This document shows positions 48,357 to 57,053 of a stretch of 64,000 nt of DNA, one piece after another. The position numbers and the translations under genes were made by a program. This stretch comes from Oceanococcus atlanticus (GTDB lineage: Bacteria; Pseudomonadota; Gammaproteobacteria; Nevskiales; Oceanococcaceae), in NCBI RefSeq assembly GCF_002088235.1, contig NZ_AQQV01000001.1, positions 992,001 to 1,056,000 on the forward strand, read 5' to 3'. The notes beneath the pieces are model-generated. The model worked only from the letters and a program-made list of their open reading frames with translations, was not told the DNA's origin and made no database searches. Every line of letters starts with the position of its first letter. The first letter of the stretch is position 1.

Positions 48357-49142
48357 ATGGATTATCCCAAGATCGAAACCCTGCTGACCCTGGCTGAGCG
48401 GGCCGGCGACGCCATCATGAAAATCTACAATGGCGCGATCGAGGTCGAAGAAAAAGACGACAAATCGCCGCTCACGCAGGCCGATCTGGCCGCCCACAAA
48501 GTGATCAGCGAGGGCCTGGCATCACTCACGCCCGATATTCCGGTGCTGTCCGAAGAAGGTGGTATCCCGGACTACGCTGTGCGCCAGGGCTGGCAGGCCT
48601 ACTGGTTGGTGGATCCGCTCGACGGCACCAAAGAGTTCATCAAGCGTAACGGTGAGTTCACCGTGAATATCGCCCTGATCGAGAACGGCAAGGCCGTGCG
48701 CGCTGTGGTCCTGGCCCCGGCGCTGGGCACGGCCTACTGGGGCAGCAAAGACGGCGCGTTCAAGCGCGATGCTGAGGGTCAAGTGGAAGAAATCCGCTGC
48801 CGCCCGCTTCCTGAAGCCGATTGGAAAGTGCTGGTCAGTCGCAGCCACCGCGCCCCGGAAGTGGACGCCCTGCTCGACAAGATTCCGCCACACGAACCGG
48901 TTTCCGCCGGCAGCTCCCTGAAGTTCTGTCTGATCGCCGAGGGCAGCGCCGATTTCTATCCGCGCCTGGGTTTGACCTCCGAATGGGACACCGCCGCTGG
49001 ACAGTGCGTGCTCGAAGCGGCGGGCGGCGCCGTCATCAAGACCGATGGCAAAGTTCTGCGCTACAACACCAAAGACGAATTGCTGAACCCGTATTTTCTG
49101 GCCGTCAGTACCGCCAAGTACGACTGGGTTAGCCTGCTCTAG
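48357..49142 (+). CDS. cysQ: 3'(2'),5'-bisphosphate nucleotidase CysQ
   Basis: A 261-residue inositol-monophosphatase-fold enzyme that removes the 3'-phosphate of PAP (and PAPS). SPLTQADLAAHKVI near residue 41, LSEEGGIP near 64, VDPLDGTKEFIKRNGEFTVNIALI near 85 (metal-binding DPxDGT) and SEWDTAAGQCVLEAAGG near 212. PAP is the by-product of PAPS sulfotransferases, one of which is in this window. It is followed 11 bases later by murI. Confidence 0.94.
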   Translation: MDYPKIETLLTLAERAGDAIMKIYNGAIEVEEKDDKSPLTQADLAAHKVISEGLASLTPDIPVLSEEGGIPDYAVRQGWQAYWLVDPLDGTKEFIKRNGEFTVNIALIENGKAVRAVVLAPALGTAYWGSKDGAFKRDAEGQVEEIRCRPLPEADWKVLVSRSHRAPEVDALLDKIPPHEPVSAGSSLKFCLIAEGSADFYPRLGLTSEWDTAAGQCVLEAAGGAVIKTDGKVLRYNTKDELLNPYFLAVSTAKYDWVSLL

Positions 49143-49153
49143 GAGGCACGCGC

Positions 49154-49960
49154 TTGGCTTGCGTGGGCATATTTGATTCTGGCCTGGGCGGCCTGACGGT
49201 GTGGTCTGCGCTACGCCAGCACTTACCGCAGCTGCCCTGCCTGTACTTGGCCGATCAGGCCCACCTGCCCTACGGGCCGCGCAGCACTGACAACATCCAG
49301 GACTTGTGCGTAGCCGCCACACATGCGCTGCGTAGCCAGGGTGCCGAGCTGATCGTTGTCGCATGCAACACCGCCTCGGCAGCGGCGCTGGAGCATCTGC
49401 GTACGACCTTCCCTGACCTGGCTTTCGTGGGTATGGAGCCGGCGGTCAAGCCGGCTGCGCTGCAAACCCGCAGCGGGGTCGTCGGCCTCATGGCCACGCG
49501 CGGCACCTTGCAAGGTGCTTTGCTACGCAACACCGCCGCACGCTTTGCTGGCCACGTCGAAATCGTGGCCAGCGACTGCCCCGGCTTGGCCGAAGCCATC
49601 GAAACGGACGCCAAAGACCTGGATGCGCAGCTGCGCAAGCACCTGGAGCCGATGCTCGCGCGCGGCGCGGACACGGTGGTTCTGGGCTGCACCCATTACC
49701 CGCTGGCAATGACACTGATTCGACGTATCGTCGGGCCCGATGTGCACATCATCGATCCCTCTCCGGCGATCGCGCGGCAAGTGGGCCGGTTGTGGCAAGG
49801 GGCCAGTACGTCTATGGCAACGCGCTTTGCAACCACTGCCGAACCCACCCATCTGGGGAACTTTCTGCGCCAGCGCTTTCAAACCGACGTTGTGATTGAA
49901 CACTGGCACTGGCGCAACCAGACGCTGGTCGCCCAGGATCACAACGCCCCTTCGAATTAA
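49154..49960 (+). CDS. murI: Glutamate racemase
   Basis: A 268-residue cofactor-independent racemase supplying D-glutamate for peptidoglycan. IFDSGLGGLTVW at residues 6-17, the two catalytic cysteines in VVACNTASAAAL near 72 and VLGCTHYPL near 181, and ADQAHLPYGPRS near 33. It starts at a TTG; AGGAGG seven bases upstream makes this start convincing although TTG is rare. Confidence 0.93.
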   Translation: MACVGIFDSGLGGLTVWSALRQHLPQLPCLYLADQAHLPYGPRSTDNIQDLCVAATHALRSQGAELIVVACNTASAAALEHLRTTFPDLAFVGMEPAVKPAALQTRSGVVGLMATRGTLQGALLRNTAARFAGHVEIVASDCPGLAEAIETDAKDLDAQLRKHLEPMLARGADTVVLGCTHYPLAMTLIRRIVGPDVHIIDPSPAIARQVGRLWQGASTSMATRFATTAEPTHLGNFLRQRFQTDVVIEHWHWRNQTLVAQDHNAPSN

Positions 49961-49972
49961 ACTGTACCTATC

Positions 49973-50854
49973 ATGCTCTTGCGCCCTCTGCGTCTTATCC
50001 CCGTTCTTGCCCTGCCTGCGCTGGCAGCCTGTGAAGGCGCTGTCACCATCGACATCAGCGCGACACCACCTGAGGATGTTGAATCCGCCATCCTGCGCAT
50101 TCAGACCCTGCGCCTGAGTCGTGAAGATGGCACCACGCAAGACATTGATCTGGGCGATGACTTCGAAGTGGATACGCTCGACCTCAGCCAGGGCCGCACC
50201 CGCGCCTTGATCAGCAACGAAGAACTCAGCACTGGCAACTACACTGGCGCAACGCTGTTGTTGGAAGCCGAATCCGACACACTGGATTCGCGCTTGATTC
50301 TGGATGACAACAGCGAAGTGTCGCTGGTGCTGCGCTCGGGCAGCAGCCTGACCGCACAAAGCAACTTCAGCGTGAACGAGGACGACGACACCAACGTCAC
50401 CCTGCACGTCGATTTACGCAGCTCGCTTCTGGTCGACGCAAACAGCGCCGGCGACCGCATCATCGCCCCGCGTATGCGCATGATCGAGAACAGTGCGGCG
50501 GGCAGCATTGCCGGCAATGTGGATGATCAGGTCCTGACCGATGGTGGTTGCGACAGCGACAACCAGCCGGATCTTGGCCGCGTGATGTACGTATTCTCCG
50601 GCGCCAATATTTCACCCGAAGAAATCGACGGCTCAGTGCCCGACCCGATTACAACAGCCTTGATCAACCGCGATGCCGTGAATGCCGACTACGTGGCGGC
50701 ATTTTTGCCGGCCGGCGACTACACCTTGGCGCTGACCTGCAGCGCCGATCTGGACGACCCTCTGCGCTTCGACGGCATTCTGTTTGTAACCACGCGTAAT
50801 GCCAGCGTCAGCGCCGGACAAACCACCACGGTCAATTTCAGCCTGACCGAATAA
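49973..50854 (+). CDS. DUF4382-type lipoprotein
   Basis: A 293-residue protein with lipobox LAAC at about residue 20 (LRLIPVLALPALAAC), so it is probably membrane-anchored in the periplasm. The mature part is beta-rich and acidic; ILRIQTLRLSREDGTTQDIDL, ISNEELSTGNYTGATLLLEA and FLPAGDYTLALTC follow the DUF4382 pattern, a domain of unknown function common in marine and environmental bacteria. It is 12 bases after murI, possibly on the same transcript, with no obvious functional link. Confidence 0.8.
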   Translation: MLLRPLRLIPVLALPALAACEGAVTIDISATPPEDVESAILRIQTLRLSREDGTTQDIDLGDDFEVDTLDLSQGRTRALISNEELSTGNYTGATLLLEAESDTLDSRLILDDNSEVSLVLRSGSSLTAQSNFSVNEDDDTNVTLHVDLRSSLLVDANSAGDRIIAPRMRMIENSAAGSIAGNVDDQVLTDGGCDSDNQPDLGRVMYVFSGANISPEEIDGSVPDPITTALINRDAVNADYVAAFLPAGDYTLALTCSADLDDPLRFDGILFVTTRNASVSAGQTTTVNFSLTE

Positions 50855-50872
50855 AACGCAGCGATCTGGGTA

Positions 50873-52159
50873 TCAATGCATCAGCTGAATGCGTGAATCG
50901 TCAAATGGCGAGAGATTCGGCGCCAGCAACTGAATATAACGATCAAAGTACAAAAGCTGCTTGAGAAGTAGCGCAAACTCCTTGGGGAAGCGCACGCCAT
51001 GCTTGCGCCCAAGATCGACAATGGCGAGCATGAAACGCTCGGCCTCGTCGGTGTCCATGTCTTGCTCCGCGGGCCCTTCGATCATGCTCTGCGCCGACTC
51101 GATCAAATCACGCAGATCACGCGCCAGATCGTTCACGTTGACGTTATCGGAGGTGACACCGATGGTCAGCATGCATTGCGCCATCAAGAGGTAGTTGCCG
51201 CTGGCTCGCCCTTGCATGAAATCGATCAGCGCCTGCCACGTCTCCTTGCGGATGTGTCCGACAATCCCGAAGTCGATAAACCCAACGCGGCCGTCTTCCA
51301 GCACCATCAGATTGCCGGCATGCACATCGGCATGGAAAAACTGGCAACGCACCAGAGAATCCATCCACGTGTTGAGCGCGTTGATCAGCGTGAACTCGGG
51401 CCGAGGTGAGTATTTGCGGATCGACTCCAGATCCGTGAACGGCACACCGTAGAAACGCTCCATGGTCAGCACCCGGCGCGTCGTAGCCTTGTGGTACACC
51501 TTGGGTGCAAGCGCGAACTGGTTTCCGGAATCACGCAGAAAGTCACGGAAAATCTCAATGTTGTTGGCTTCCGCCAGGAAGTCACACTCTTTGAGCATGG
51601 TGGCCTGCACGTCGCCGATCACGTCGCCCAGCGAGGCTCTGTCGACCCCTGGCACCAGGCGCTCAAGCACACGCGCCGAGGCGTACAGCACATTGAAATC
51701 GGTGGCCAGTACGGTCTCGACACCCGGCTTCTGCACCTTGATCACCACATCCTCGCCGCTGACCAATGTCGCCGCGTGCACCTGTGCTATTGAGGCCGAC
51801 GCCAATGGCTGCTCTTCAATATGGCTGTAAATCTCGCTCAAAGGACGCTCAAACTCTTCTTCGAGTGTCCGGCGGATGTAATCAAAAGGCAGCGACGGGA
51901 CGTCGTCCAGGCAGCCTTGGAACGCATCCACGTACTCACGCGGAAACAGTGACGGTGCGCTGGCAATGAACTGGCCAAGCTTGATGTAGGTAGCGCCAAG
52001 TTGTTCAAAGGTCTGGCGCATCAGCACCGGTGCCGGCGGACGCCGTCCGAGCAGCCAGTTGACCCCCGTACGCCCAACCACACTGGCGGTTTGCCCGATG
52101 CGCAGGCTGCTGCCGACAACATCACGGACCAATCTGACAGATTTATTGCGTTGCAACAT
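50873..52159 (-). CDS. UbiB/ABC1-family protein kinase-like protein
   Basis: A 428-residue AarF/ABC1/UbiB family protein. The family's KxGQ motif is YIKLGQFIAS near residue 58, the Ala-rich nucleotide loop is PLASASIAQVHAA near 117, the invariant Lys is in VVIKVQKPGV, ECDFLAEANN lies near 193 and the metal site is HADVHAGNLM ... VGFIDFGIVG near 275-295. In UbiB these support coenzyme Q synthesis or lipid handling. It lacks the long C-terminal membrane helices of classical UbiB and is not beside ubiE/ubiJ, so it may be a paralogue. Confidence 0.85.
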   Translation of the reverse strand: MLQRNKSVRLVRDVVGSSLRIGQTASVVGRTGVNWLLGRRPPAPVLMRQTFEQLGATYIKLGQFIASAPSLFPREYVDAFQGCLDDVPSLPFDYIRRTLEEEFERPLSEIYSHIEEQPLASASIAQVHAATLVSGEDVVIKVQKPGVETVLATDFNVLYASARVLERLVPGVDRASLGDVIGDVQATMLKECDFLAEANNIEIFRDFLRDSGNQFALAPKVYHKATTRRVLTMERFYGVPFTDLESIRKYSPRPEFTLINALNTWMDSLVRCQFFHADVHAGNLMVLEDGRVGFIDFGIVGHIRKETWQALIDFMQGRASGNYLLMAQCMLTIGVTSDNVNVNDLARDLRDLIESAQSMIEGPAEQDMDTDEAERFMLAIVDLGRKHGVRFPKEFALLLKQLLYFDRYIQLLAPNLSPFDDSRIQLMH

Positions 52160-52214
52160 TTTCGATCCCGAAAAAGACCGCCACGAAACACTCGGGCGGT
52201 CGTATAGCTGCGCT

Positions 52215-52242
52215 ATTATAGTGCATGCGCCCTTGATGACAC
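52215..52242 (-). promoter_or_regulatory. Candidate sigma70 promoter for the UbiB-family gene
   Basis: On the minus strand a consensus TATAAT (52220-52215) is preceded at 16 bases by GTGTCA (4 of 6 to TTGACA). It lies 55 bases upstream of the ATG at 52159. Confidence 0.5.
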
Positions 52243-52265
52243 ACCGCTGCGCCCGGAGGTGATTC

Positions 52266-52694
52266 GTGTATCAATCGATACTGTGCTTGGTAGCCTTGAA
52301 CGAAAACAGTCGTCGCGTCGTCAAACAGGCCAAAGCGCTGTCTGAGCGTTTTGATGCCCAATTGCGACTACTGCATGTGGTGGAATACGTCCCCCTGACC
52401 GGCACCGAAGATGCGATGCTGACGGCCCCGATTCCAATCGCCGAAGAACTCGAATCGCAGGCCCGCGCATTTGTCACTCAACTGGCAGACGATTTCGCCC
52501 TCGCCCCGGGCAGCATCAGCGTGGTTAACGGCGATCTCACAACCGAACTGGAAACTCACATACAGCGCGACAAGATCGATCTGGTGGTTATCGGCAACCA
52601 TTGCCGAAGTGGCTTGGCCGCACTGTTCAATCACGCCGAAGACACCGTACTGCACCGCTGCGCCTGCGACATGCTTGCGGTCAGTCTGGACTGA
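52266..52694 (+). CDS. Universal stress protein (UspA family)
   Basis: A 142-residue single Usp domain. ILCLVALNENSRRVVKQAKALSERF at residues 5-29 and the end block LVVIGNHCRSGLAALF then DTVLHRCACDMLAV, close to the G-x2-G-x9-G-S nucleotide motif but with the last Gly-Ser replaced (HAEDTV), so ATP binding as in MJ0577-type proteins is doubtful. It starts at GTG, with GGAGG upstream. Its last 14 bases overlap the convergent PAS gene. Confidence 0.9.
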   Translation: MYQSILCLVALNENSRRVVKQAKALSERFDAQLRLLHVVEYVPLTGTEDAMLTAPIPIAEELESQARAFVTQLADDFALAPGSISVVNGDLTTELETHIQRDKIDLVVIGNHCRSGLAALFNHAEDTVLHRCACDMLAVSLD

Positions 52695-54321
52695 TACGCT
52701 CGGAAACCACGGCCAGCAGAACTGGCGGTTCTTCGTCGGCCGAGTAAAACAGGCGCAGTCGCACCGCACGCGCCGTACCCGCAGTGTCACGCCACACGAC
52801 ATCACGCTCCAGACGCACAATATGGCCGTCACGCAAGGCCTTGATACCAGCCTCCAGATCTTCGCGGTGCGCCACCGGCAGCAAGTGCATCAACGTCATA
52901 CGCCGTAAACGTTCAAGGTCGTGCCCGACCCAAGCACAGGCCTGAGCATTGGCCTGATTGATGTATAGCGTATCGGGGTCGATCTCCAGCCAGGCCGAGC
53001 CACCGTGTTCACGCAGGTAGTGCAGACGCAAAGCCAGATTGTCGCGCTCCAGACGCTCACTGCGGCTGCGAATCAGCAAGAGATAGGCATAGCTGTCATC
53101 GAACAGTTCGCGCACCTGCAGATCAACGGGCACGGTGCTCGCGTCCTTGCGCCATCCAACCACCGCCGGGGGGTGTTCCTCACGTCCCTCCACGTATTGC
53201 TGCAAGCTCACGTCCGGTTCGTTCAAAAAGGGCACCGGCAGCAGCTTGGCCACGGTCATACCGGTCAATTCGTCCGCGGCGTAGCCGAACATGTCACGCA
53301 AGGGTTGATTGCCCCAACGAATACGCCCAAAACGATCGCTCACAGCAACCCCGTCGTGGATGAAATCCAGGGTGCGACTGGCTAACTGGGCCTCGCGCTG
53401 CAAGCTGTTGAATTGCTGCCTCTCTCGTGCGATGTCGCGCAACAACAGCAGCATGGCGCCGGGTTCGCCGCTGCGCCGCGCCACCGGCAGGCGCTGCACT
53501 TCGACCCACACCCCGTCGGCATGACGCCCAGCCAAGCGCCATTCCTGCCGAGCCGGGCCGCGTGCATCGGCAAACCAGCTCTCCGAAACAGGCAGAGCCT
53601 TATCGGTGTTGTCGGGTCGCAATACCGACAAGGCTGGCAGATTGCGTGCATCAGCCCACGCCCAACCGGTCATGCGCTGGGCCGCAGGATTCATGTAAAC
53701 CACCTGACCCTGCGCATTGAGCATGAGCACGCCCAGGTCCAGACCGTTGAGTGCTTCGCCCAAACGCAAGCCCAGGCGTTCCACCGTTCCAGGGCGTTCA
53801 CGCAAGCTCGGCGCGATGCGCGTAACGGGCGCATCAAGCCGTCGACTGCGCGCCAGACTGATCAAAGCTGCTAGCGCCAGCAAGCTGGCGAGCACGTACA
53901 ACCACCCCGCCACAGGCAAGCCCCACAAGCCGCGCAGCTGGTAGATCGTCAGCTCCCCCAGCATGTTGGCCTCGCCGCGTACAAGCGAGCGGCGGGGCTG
54001 GGTCAGCAGGTCCGTCAATGCGTCACGGGCCTGCTCCAGTGGCGGACTCAGAAAACCCCAGCTGTGTGACAGCGGACGCGGCCAAGTGGCAACCAACCGC
54101 CCGTCGCGATCGTGCAGCTGGACTCGCCAAGCCATCGTCGGCCGCTGATCACGCAGTAGATCGACATAGCCTGTCTGATCACCTCGCGCCAGTCGCGGCA
54201 TCACGCTTTCAAGCAGAGCCTGCGTATCGCGCGTGCCAGAGTCCGCCCAGCTGCGCACGACGCCGGCCAAGCATAGGCACAATAAAAGCATCGCTGCGGC
54301 TACTGGCAGGGCCGTTCGCAT
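52681..54321 (-). CDS. Membrane-anchored multi-PAS protein without output domain
   Basis: A 546-residue protein: an N-terminal helix (residues 5-25), a periplasmic segment to about 135, a second helix (LPVAGWLYVLASLLALAALISLA), then three PAS domains at about 190-300 (LGVLMLNAQGQVVYMNPAAQRMTGW), 318-420 (DFIHDGVAVSDRFGRIRWGNQPLRDMFGY) and 430-540 (ITLxYINQANAQACAWVGHDLERLRRMTLMHLLP). No kinase, GGDEF, EAL, HTH or methyl-acceptor domain follows; the protein ends with the third PAS. It is the last gene after the Tad locus, 49 bases from tadG, same strand. Confidence 0.85.
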   Translation of the reverse strand: MRTALPVAAAMLLLCLCLAGVVRSWADSGTRDTQALLESVMPRLARGDQTGYVDLLRDQRPTMAWRVQLHDRDGRLVATWPRPLSHSWGFLSPPLEQARDALTDLLTQPRRSLVRGEANMLGELTIYQLRGLWGLPVAGWLYVLASLLALAALISLARSRRLDAPVTRIAPSLRERPGTVERLGLRLGEALNGLDLGVLMLNAQGQVVYMNPAAQRMTGWAWADARNLPALSVLRPDNTDKALPVSESWFADARGPARQEWRLAGRHADGVWVEVQRLPVARRSGEPGAMLLLLRDIARERQQFNSLQREAQLASRTLDFIHDGVAVSDRFGRIRWGNQPLRDMFGYAADELTGMTVAKLLPVPFLNEPDVSLQQYVEGREEHPPAVVGWRKDASTVPVDLQVRELFDDSYAYLLLIRSRSERLERDNLALRLHYLREHGGSAWLEIDPDTLYINQANAQACAWVGHDLERLRRMTLMHLLPVAHREDLEAGIKALRDGHIVRLERDVVWRDTAGTARAVRLRLFYSADEEPPVLLAVVSERISPD

Positions 54322-54370
54322 CTAGTTTCCCAATGAGTGGTGCAAGCCCCGCGGGCTCACGGAAGCGTCG

Positions 54371-56074
54371 CTACTGGGTTGCGATCAGCGCAGGCGGAGG
54401 CATATAAACCTCGCGCACTACAACTTCACCACCCGCGACATCCAGCCCAATGATACCCAGCAGCGGGTCGAGAATGCTGTCGAGCACCCCTGTTACCGGC
54501 CCCAACACGCCCGACAGCACCAAAGAAAGCAGCGAGTCTTCGTTACCCAGCCCCAACAGGAACAGCAGTACATTGAGGCTCCCCAAGGGGCCACAGAGCT
54601 GGGGCGGATGCTGGATCACCAGATCGCTGAGCGCGTTGGACAGCCCAGCCCCCAGGGAGGTGGAAATCTCCTTCGGTTGCGGGTTATCCGGATCAAAAGG
54701 TCCGGTGAAGGTCAACGGCACTGACTCCCCTGAACCGACTTCGACGGCCCCCACCCAGCACACTTTGATCAAGCCCAGCACGTTGACCAGAGGGTCATTG
54801 GTGGGATTGTTCACCTCCAGTCGCGCAACCGATGTGGTCACACCAATGTCCACCTCATGATGCAGACGGTCGCGCCCCGCACAGCGAATCGCTTCCAGGT
54901 CGGCCTGCGCCCGGGCCAAATCCACATGCAGATTGACCGACGCCAGATTGCCCAGCAAGCCGCCCAGCAAAGGCACCTTGATCGAAGCATCAATCTGACC
55001 CTGCGCAGTGGACGCCGTGGTCATGTAATTTTGCAGCTCGTCACGAAACGCTGGACCTGCGCCCAGCTGCGGCGACTCACCAACGGTCAGTTCGATTTCC
55101 GTTTCCAGCACACCAGGAATGACAATTTCCGGCGTCAACGCCAACACCGGCTCCCCAAGCTGGAAGGCCACCGCACGCACCAGATCCAGAGCACCGATGG
55201 CAACGCTGCCGACGCTGCTGACAAATCCGGACGGGCTGCCTACGACATCCCCCAGAATAATGCTCTCGTCTGGGGCGATGGCCGCAATCGCGTCAATCGC
55301 TGAGGCCGCGAGCGTTTCACCGGTATCAAACAGCGCGTTGGCCACGGCGGTCAGCAGGCCGGGGGCACTGGTGGGTTCAGTCAACAACTGCTGCAGCGTA
55401 ACCCCGAGCAGCTCATCGGCAACATCCAGCAGCTCCACCGAGGAACCGATCAACCCCTGGTAATGCAGCAAGTCCAGCGACAAAGGGCTGCCCAGCAAGC
55501 TTGAGAACAGCGCATTAAGCGCTGGCACATCCGAGGTATCCAGGCTGACCAGCGCTGAGCCAACATCAAACACCGCCGCTGGCGCCATCGTCGATGAGGC
55601 ACGGGCCTGCATCACCGCGCCATCCGGATTGCCCGATGGCAAGGGCAAAAGCAACGGAGGCAGAGCCCGCTGCAGCGTCAGGTCAAAAGCGTAGGCCTGA
55701 CCGATCTGCTCGACCATGGTCGATTGAAAATGGCGCACGTTATTGGCATCAACCGACACCTCGCCGAGCCTGACACTTCCCCCTTGCAGCCAGTCACTTT
55801 GCCCACCCAGGCGACCGATCGTGGACAAAGCCGTCATATTGGCCATGGCCTGACGGTCAAGTTCAGGAGCCAAACACCCACCGGCGGCTCGCGCCACATC
55901 CAAGGCCGCCAGATTCGCAGCATTCTGCAGCTGTCGCTTGGCCACGTAGAGTTGGGCCAGATCAATCGCGAATGCTGCGGCAATCAGCATCCCGATCATC
56001 CCGACCGCAGCAAAAATGGCCGCGGCGCCACGTTGGCGTGATCGCGGGTGCATCGGGCGCAGGGTCGTGTTCAC
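54371..56074 (-). CDS. tadG: TadG-family pilus-assembly protein
   Basis: A 567-residue protein starting with a type IV-like hydrophobic helix: RQRGAAAIFAAVGMIGMLIAAAFAIDLAQLY, then VAKRQLQNAANLAALDVARAAGG, which is the TadE/TadG signature of pseudopilin-like minor proteins. The remaining 500 residues are a large extracytoplasmic domain, rich in Leu, Gly, Asp and Pro, without a recognisable von Willebrand domain. It is the last structural gene of the Tad locus, 9 bases after the DUF3613 gene. Confidence 0.85.
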   Translation of the reverse strand: MNTTLRPMHPRSRQRGAAAIFAAVGMIGMLIAAAFAIDLAQLYVAKRQLQNAANLAALDVARAAGGCLAPELDRQAMANMTALSTIGRLGGQSDWLQGGSVRLGEVSVDANNVRHFQSTMVEQIGQAYAFDLTLQRALPPLLLPLPSGNPDGAVMQARASSTMAPAAVFDVGSALVSLDTSDVPALNALFSSLLGSPLSLDLLHYQGLIGSSVELLDVADELLGVTLQQLLTEPTSAPGLLTAVANALFDTGETLAASAIDAIAAIAPDESIILGDVVGSPSGFVSSVGSVAIGALDLVRAVAFQLGEPVLALTPEIVIPGVLETEIELTVGESPQLGAGPAFRDELQNYMTTASTAQGQIDASIKVPLLGGLLGNLASVNLHVDLARAQADLEAIRCAGRDRLHHEVDIGVTTSVARLEVNNPTNDPLVNVLGLIKVCWVGAVEVGSGESVPLTFTGPFDPDNPQPKEISTSLGAGLSNALSDLVIQHPPQLCGPLGSLNVLLFLLGLGNEDSLLSLVLSGVLGPVTGVLDSILDPLLGIIGLDVAGGEVVVREVYMPPPALIATQ

Positions 56075-56083
56075 CGTCGCCGC

Positions 56084-56326
56084 CTAGCGCAGGCTCGATT
56101 CGGTCTCAAACTGTTCCGGAACTTCCTTTTCGAAACTCTTGAGATAACGTTGATAGGTGCGCTTGGCGACATCGCCCTGCATCGGCCGATCATCGGCTGG
56201 CGCTTCTACGCCGGATTTTTGCAAGTCGATCCACTCCTGTGTCGTCGTGCCAACGCGGGGCGACTCAGCGAGTGTTGCTGTACAGACCAGGAATAGACTG
56301 GCGCTGAGCAGGGTCTTTGCGGTCAT
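56084..56326 (-). CDS. DUF3613-type small exported protein
   Basis: An 80-residue protein with a signal peptide (TAKTLLSASLFLVCTATLA) and a mature part TTTQEWIDLQKSGVEAPADDRPMQGDVAKRTYQRYLKSF that fits the DUF3613 proteins found in tad clusters of some Proteobacteria. GGAGAAG seven bases before the ATG at 56326 fixes the start. It overlaps the end of tadD by 62 bases in another frame. Function unknown; the position between tadD and tadG suggests a pilus-assembly accessory. Confidence 0.8.
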   Translation of the reverse strand: MTAKTLLSASLFLVCTATLAESPRVGTTTQEWIDLQKSGVEAPADDRPMQGDVAKRTYQRYLKSFEKEVPEQFETESSLR

Positions 56327-57053
56327 GCGACTTCTCCTTCGCCGCGGCCGAAGCGGCCAGCGGTTGTTCAAATTCATCGGCACGCTGTGCCATCAAGCGT
56401 TGGATAACCCGGCTTTCCGCCTCAAGCTGGCGAAAGTCGGCATCACTGATTCGGAAACTGCGCGCCAGCCTGCGCGCCCTGTCCTGCTGCGCTTCCAACA
56501 AGAAGCTGAGCACCAGGTTGTTTTGCGACTGAGCGTCATCGGTAACCAACTCCGTTGCGGTGGCCAGGTGATGGCGCGCTTCAGCCAAACGTCCGGCCAG
56601 CATCAGGGTGTAGCCCAGGTCGTTACGAATTTGCGGGTCTGTGGGACGTGCACTGACGGCGCGATTGAAATAGGTCACGGCCTCGCGCAAATTGCGCTGG
56701 GCTGCAATCAGCCCCAGGCCGTGCCAGGCCTGACCGGCATAGTCCGTCTCGGTCAACATACGGTAATTGTTTTCGGCGGCCTCCAACTCTTCGAGCTGGT
56801 ACTGGGCCGAGGCGCGCAAAAGACGCAATTGATCCTTGTCGGTACGCCCTTCCCGCTCAAGCTCCTCAATGTGCGCCATCGCCGCATAATTACGCCCTTG
56901 AGCCAACATGCTGCTGATCAGCTCAGCATGCATCCGCGGCTGGTCCGGTCGCTCACGCAGTGCCGCTTCTTCCGCGCTATTCGGGATCGACGCGCATGCG
57001 CTCAGGCACAGCGCCGCGAGCGTACCGAGCAACGGTTTATGTTGCATGATCAT
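56265..57053 (-). CDS. tadD: TadD-like TPR lipoprotein
   Basis: A 262-residue lipoprotein: signal MIMQHKPLLGTLAALCLSAC with lipobox LSAC, then TPR-type helix pairs over about residues 45-200 (RNYAAMAHIEELEREG, WHGLGLIAAQRNLREAVTYFNRAVS, IRNDLGYTLMLAGRLAEARHHL). TadD helps assemble or stabilise the outer-membrane secretin. Start overlaps the tadC stop (ATGA). The C-terminal 60 bases overlap the DUF3613 gene. Confidence 0.88.
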   Translation of the reverse strand: MIMQHKPLLGTLAALCLSACASIPNSAEEAALRERPDQPRMHAELISSMLAQGRNYAAMAHIEELEREGRTDKDQLRLLRASAQYQLEELEAAENNYRMLTETDYAGQAWHGLGLIAAQRNLREAVTYFNRAVSARPTDPQIRNDLGYTLMLAGRLAEARHHLATATELVTDDAQSQNNLVLSFLLEAQQDRARRLARSFRISDADFRQLEAESRVIQRLMAQRADEFEQPLAASAAAKEKSHDRKDPAQRQSIPGLYSNTR

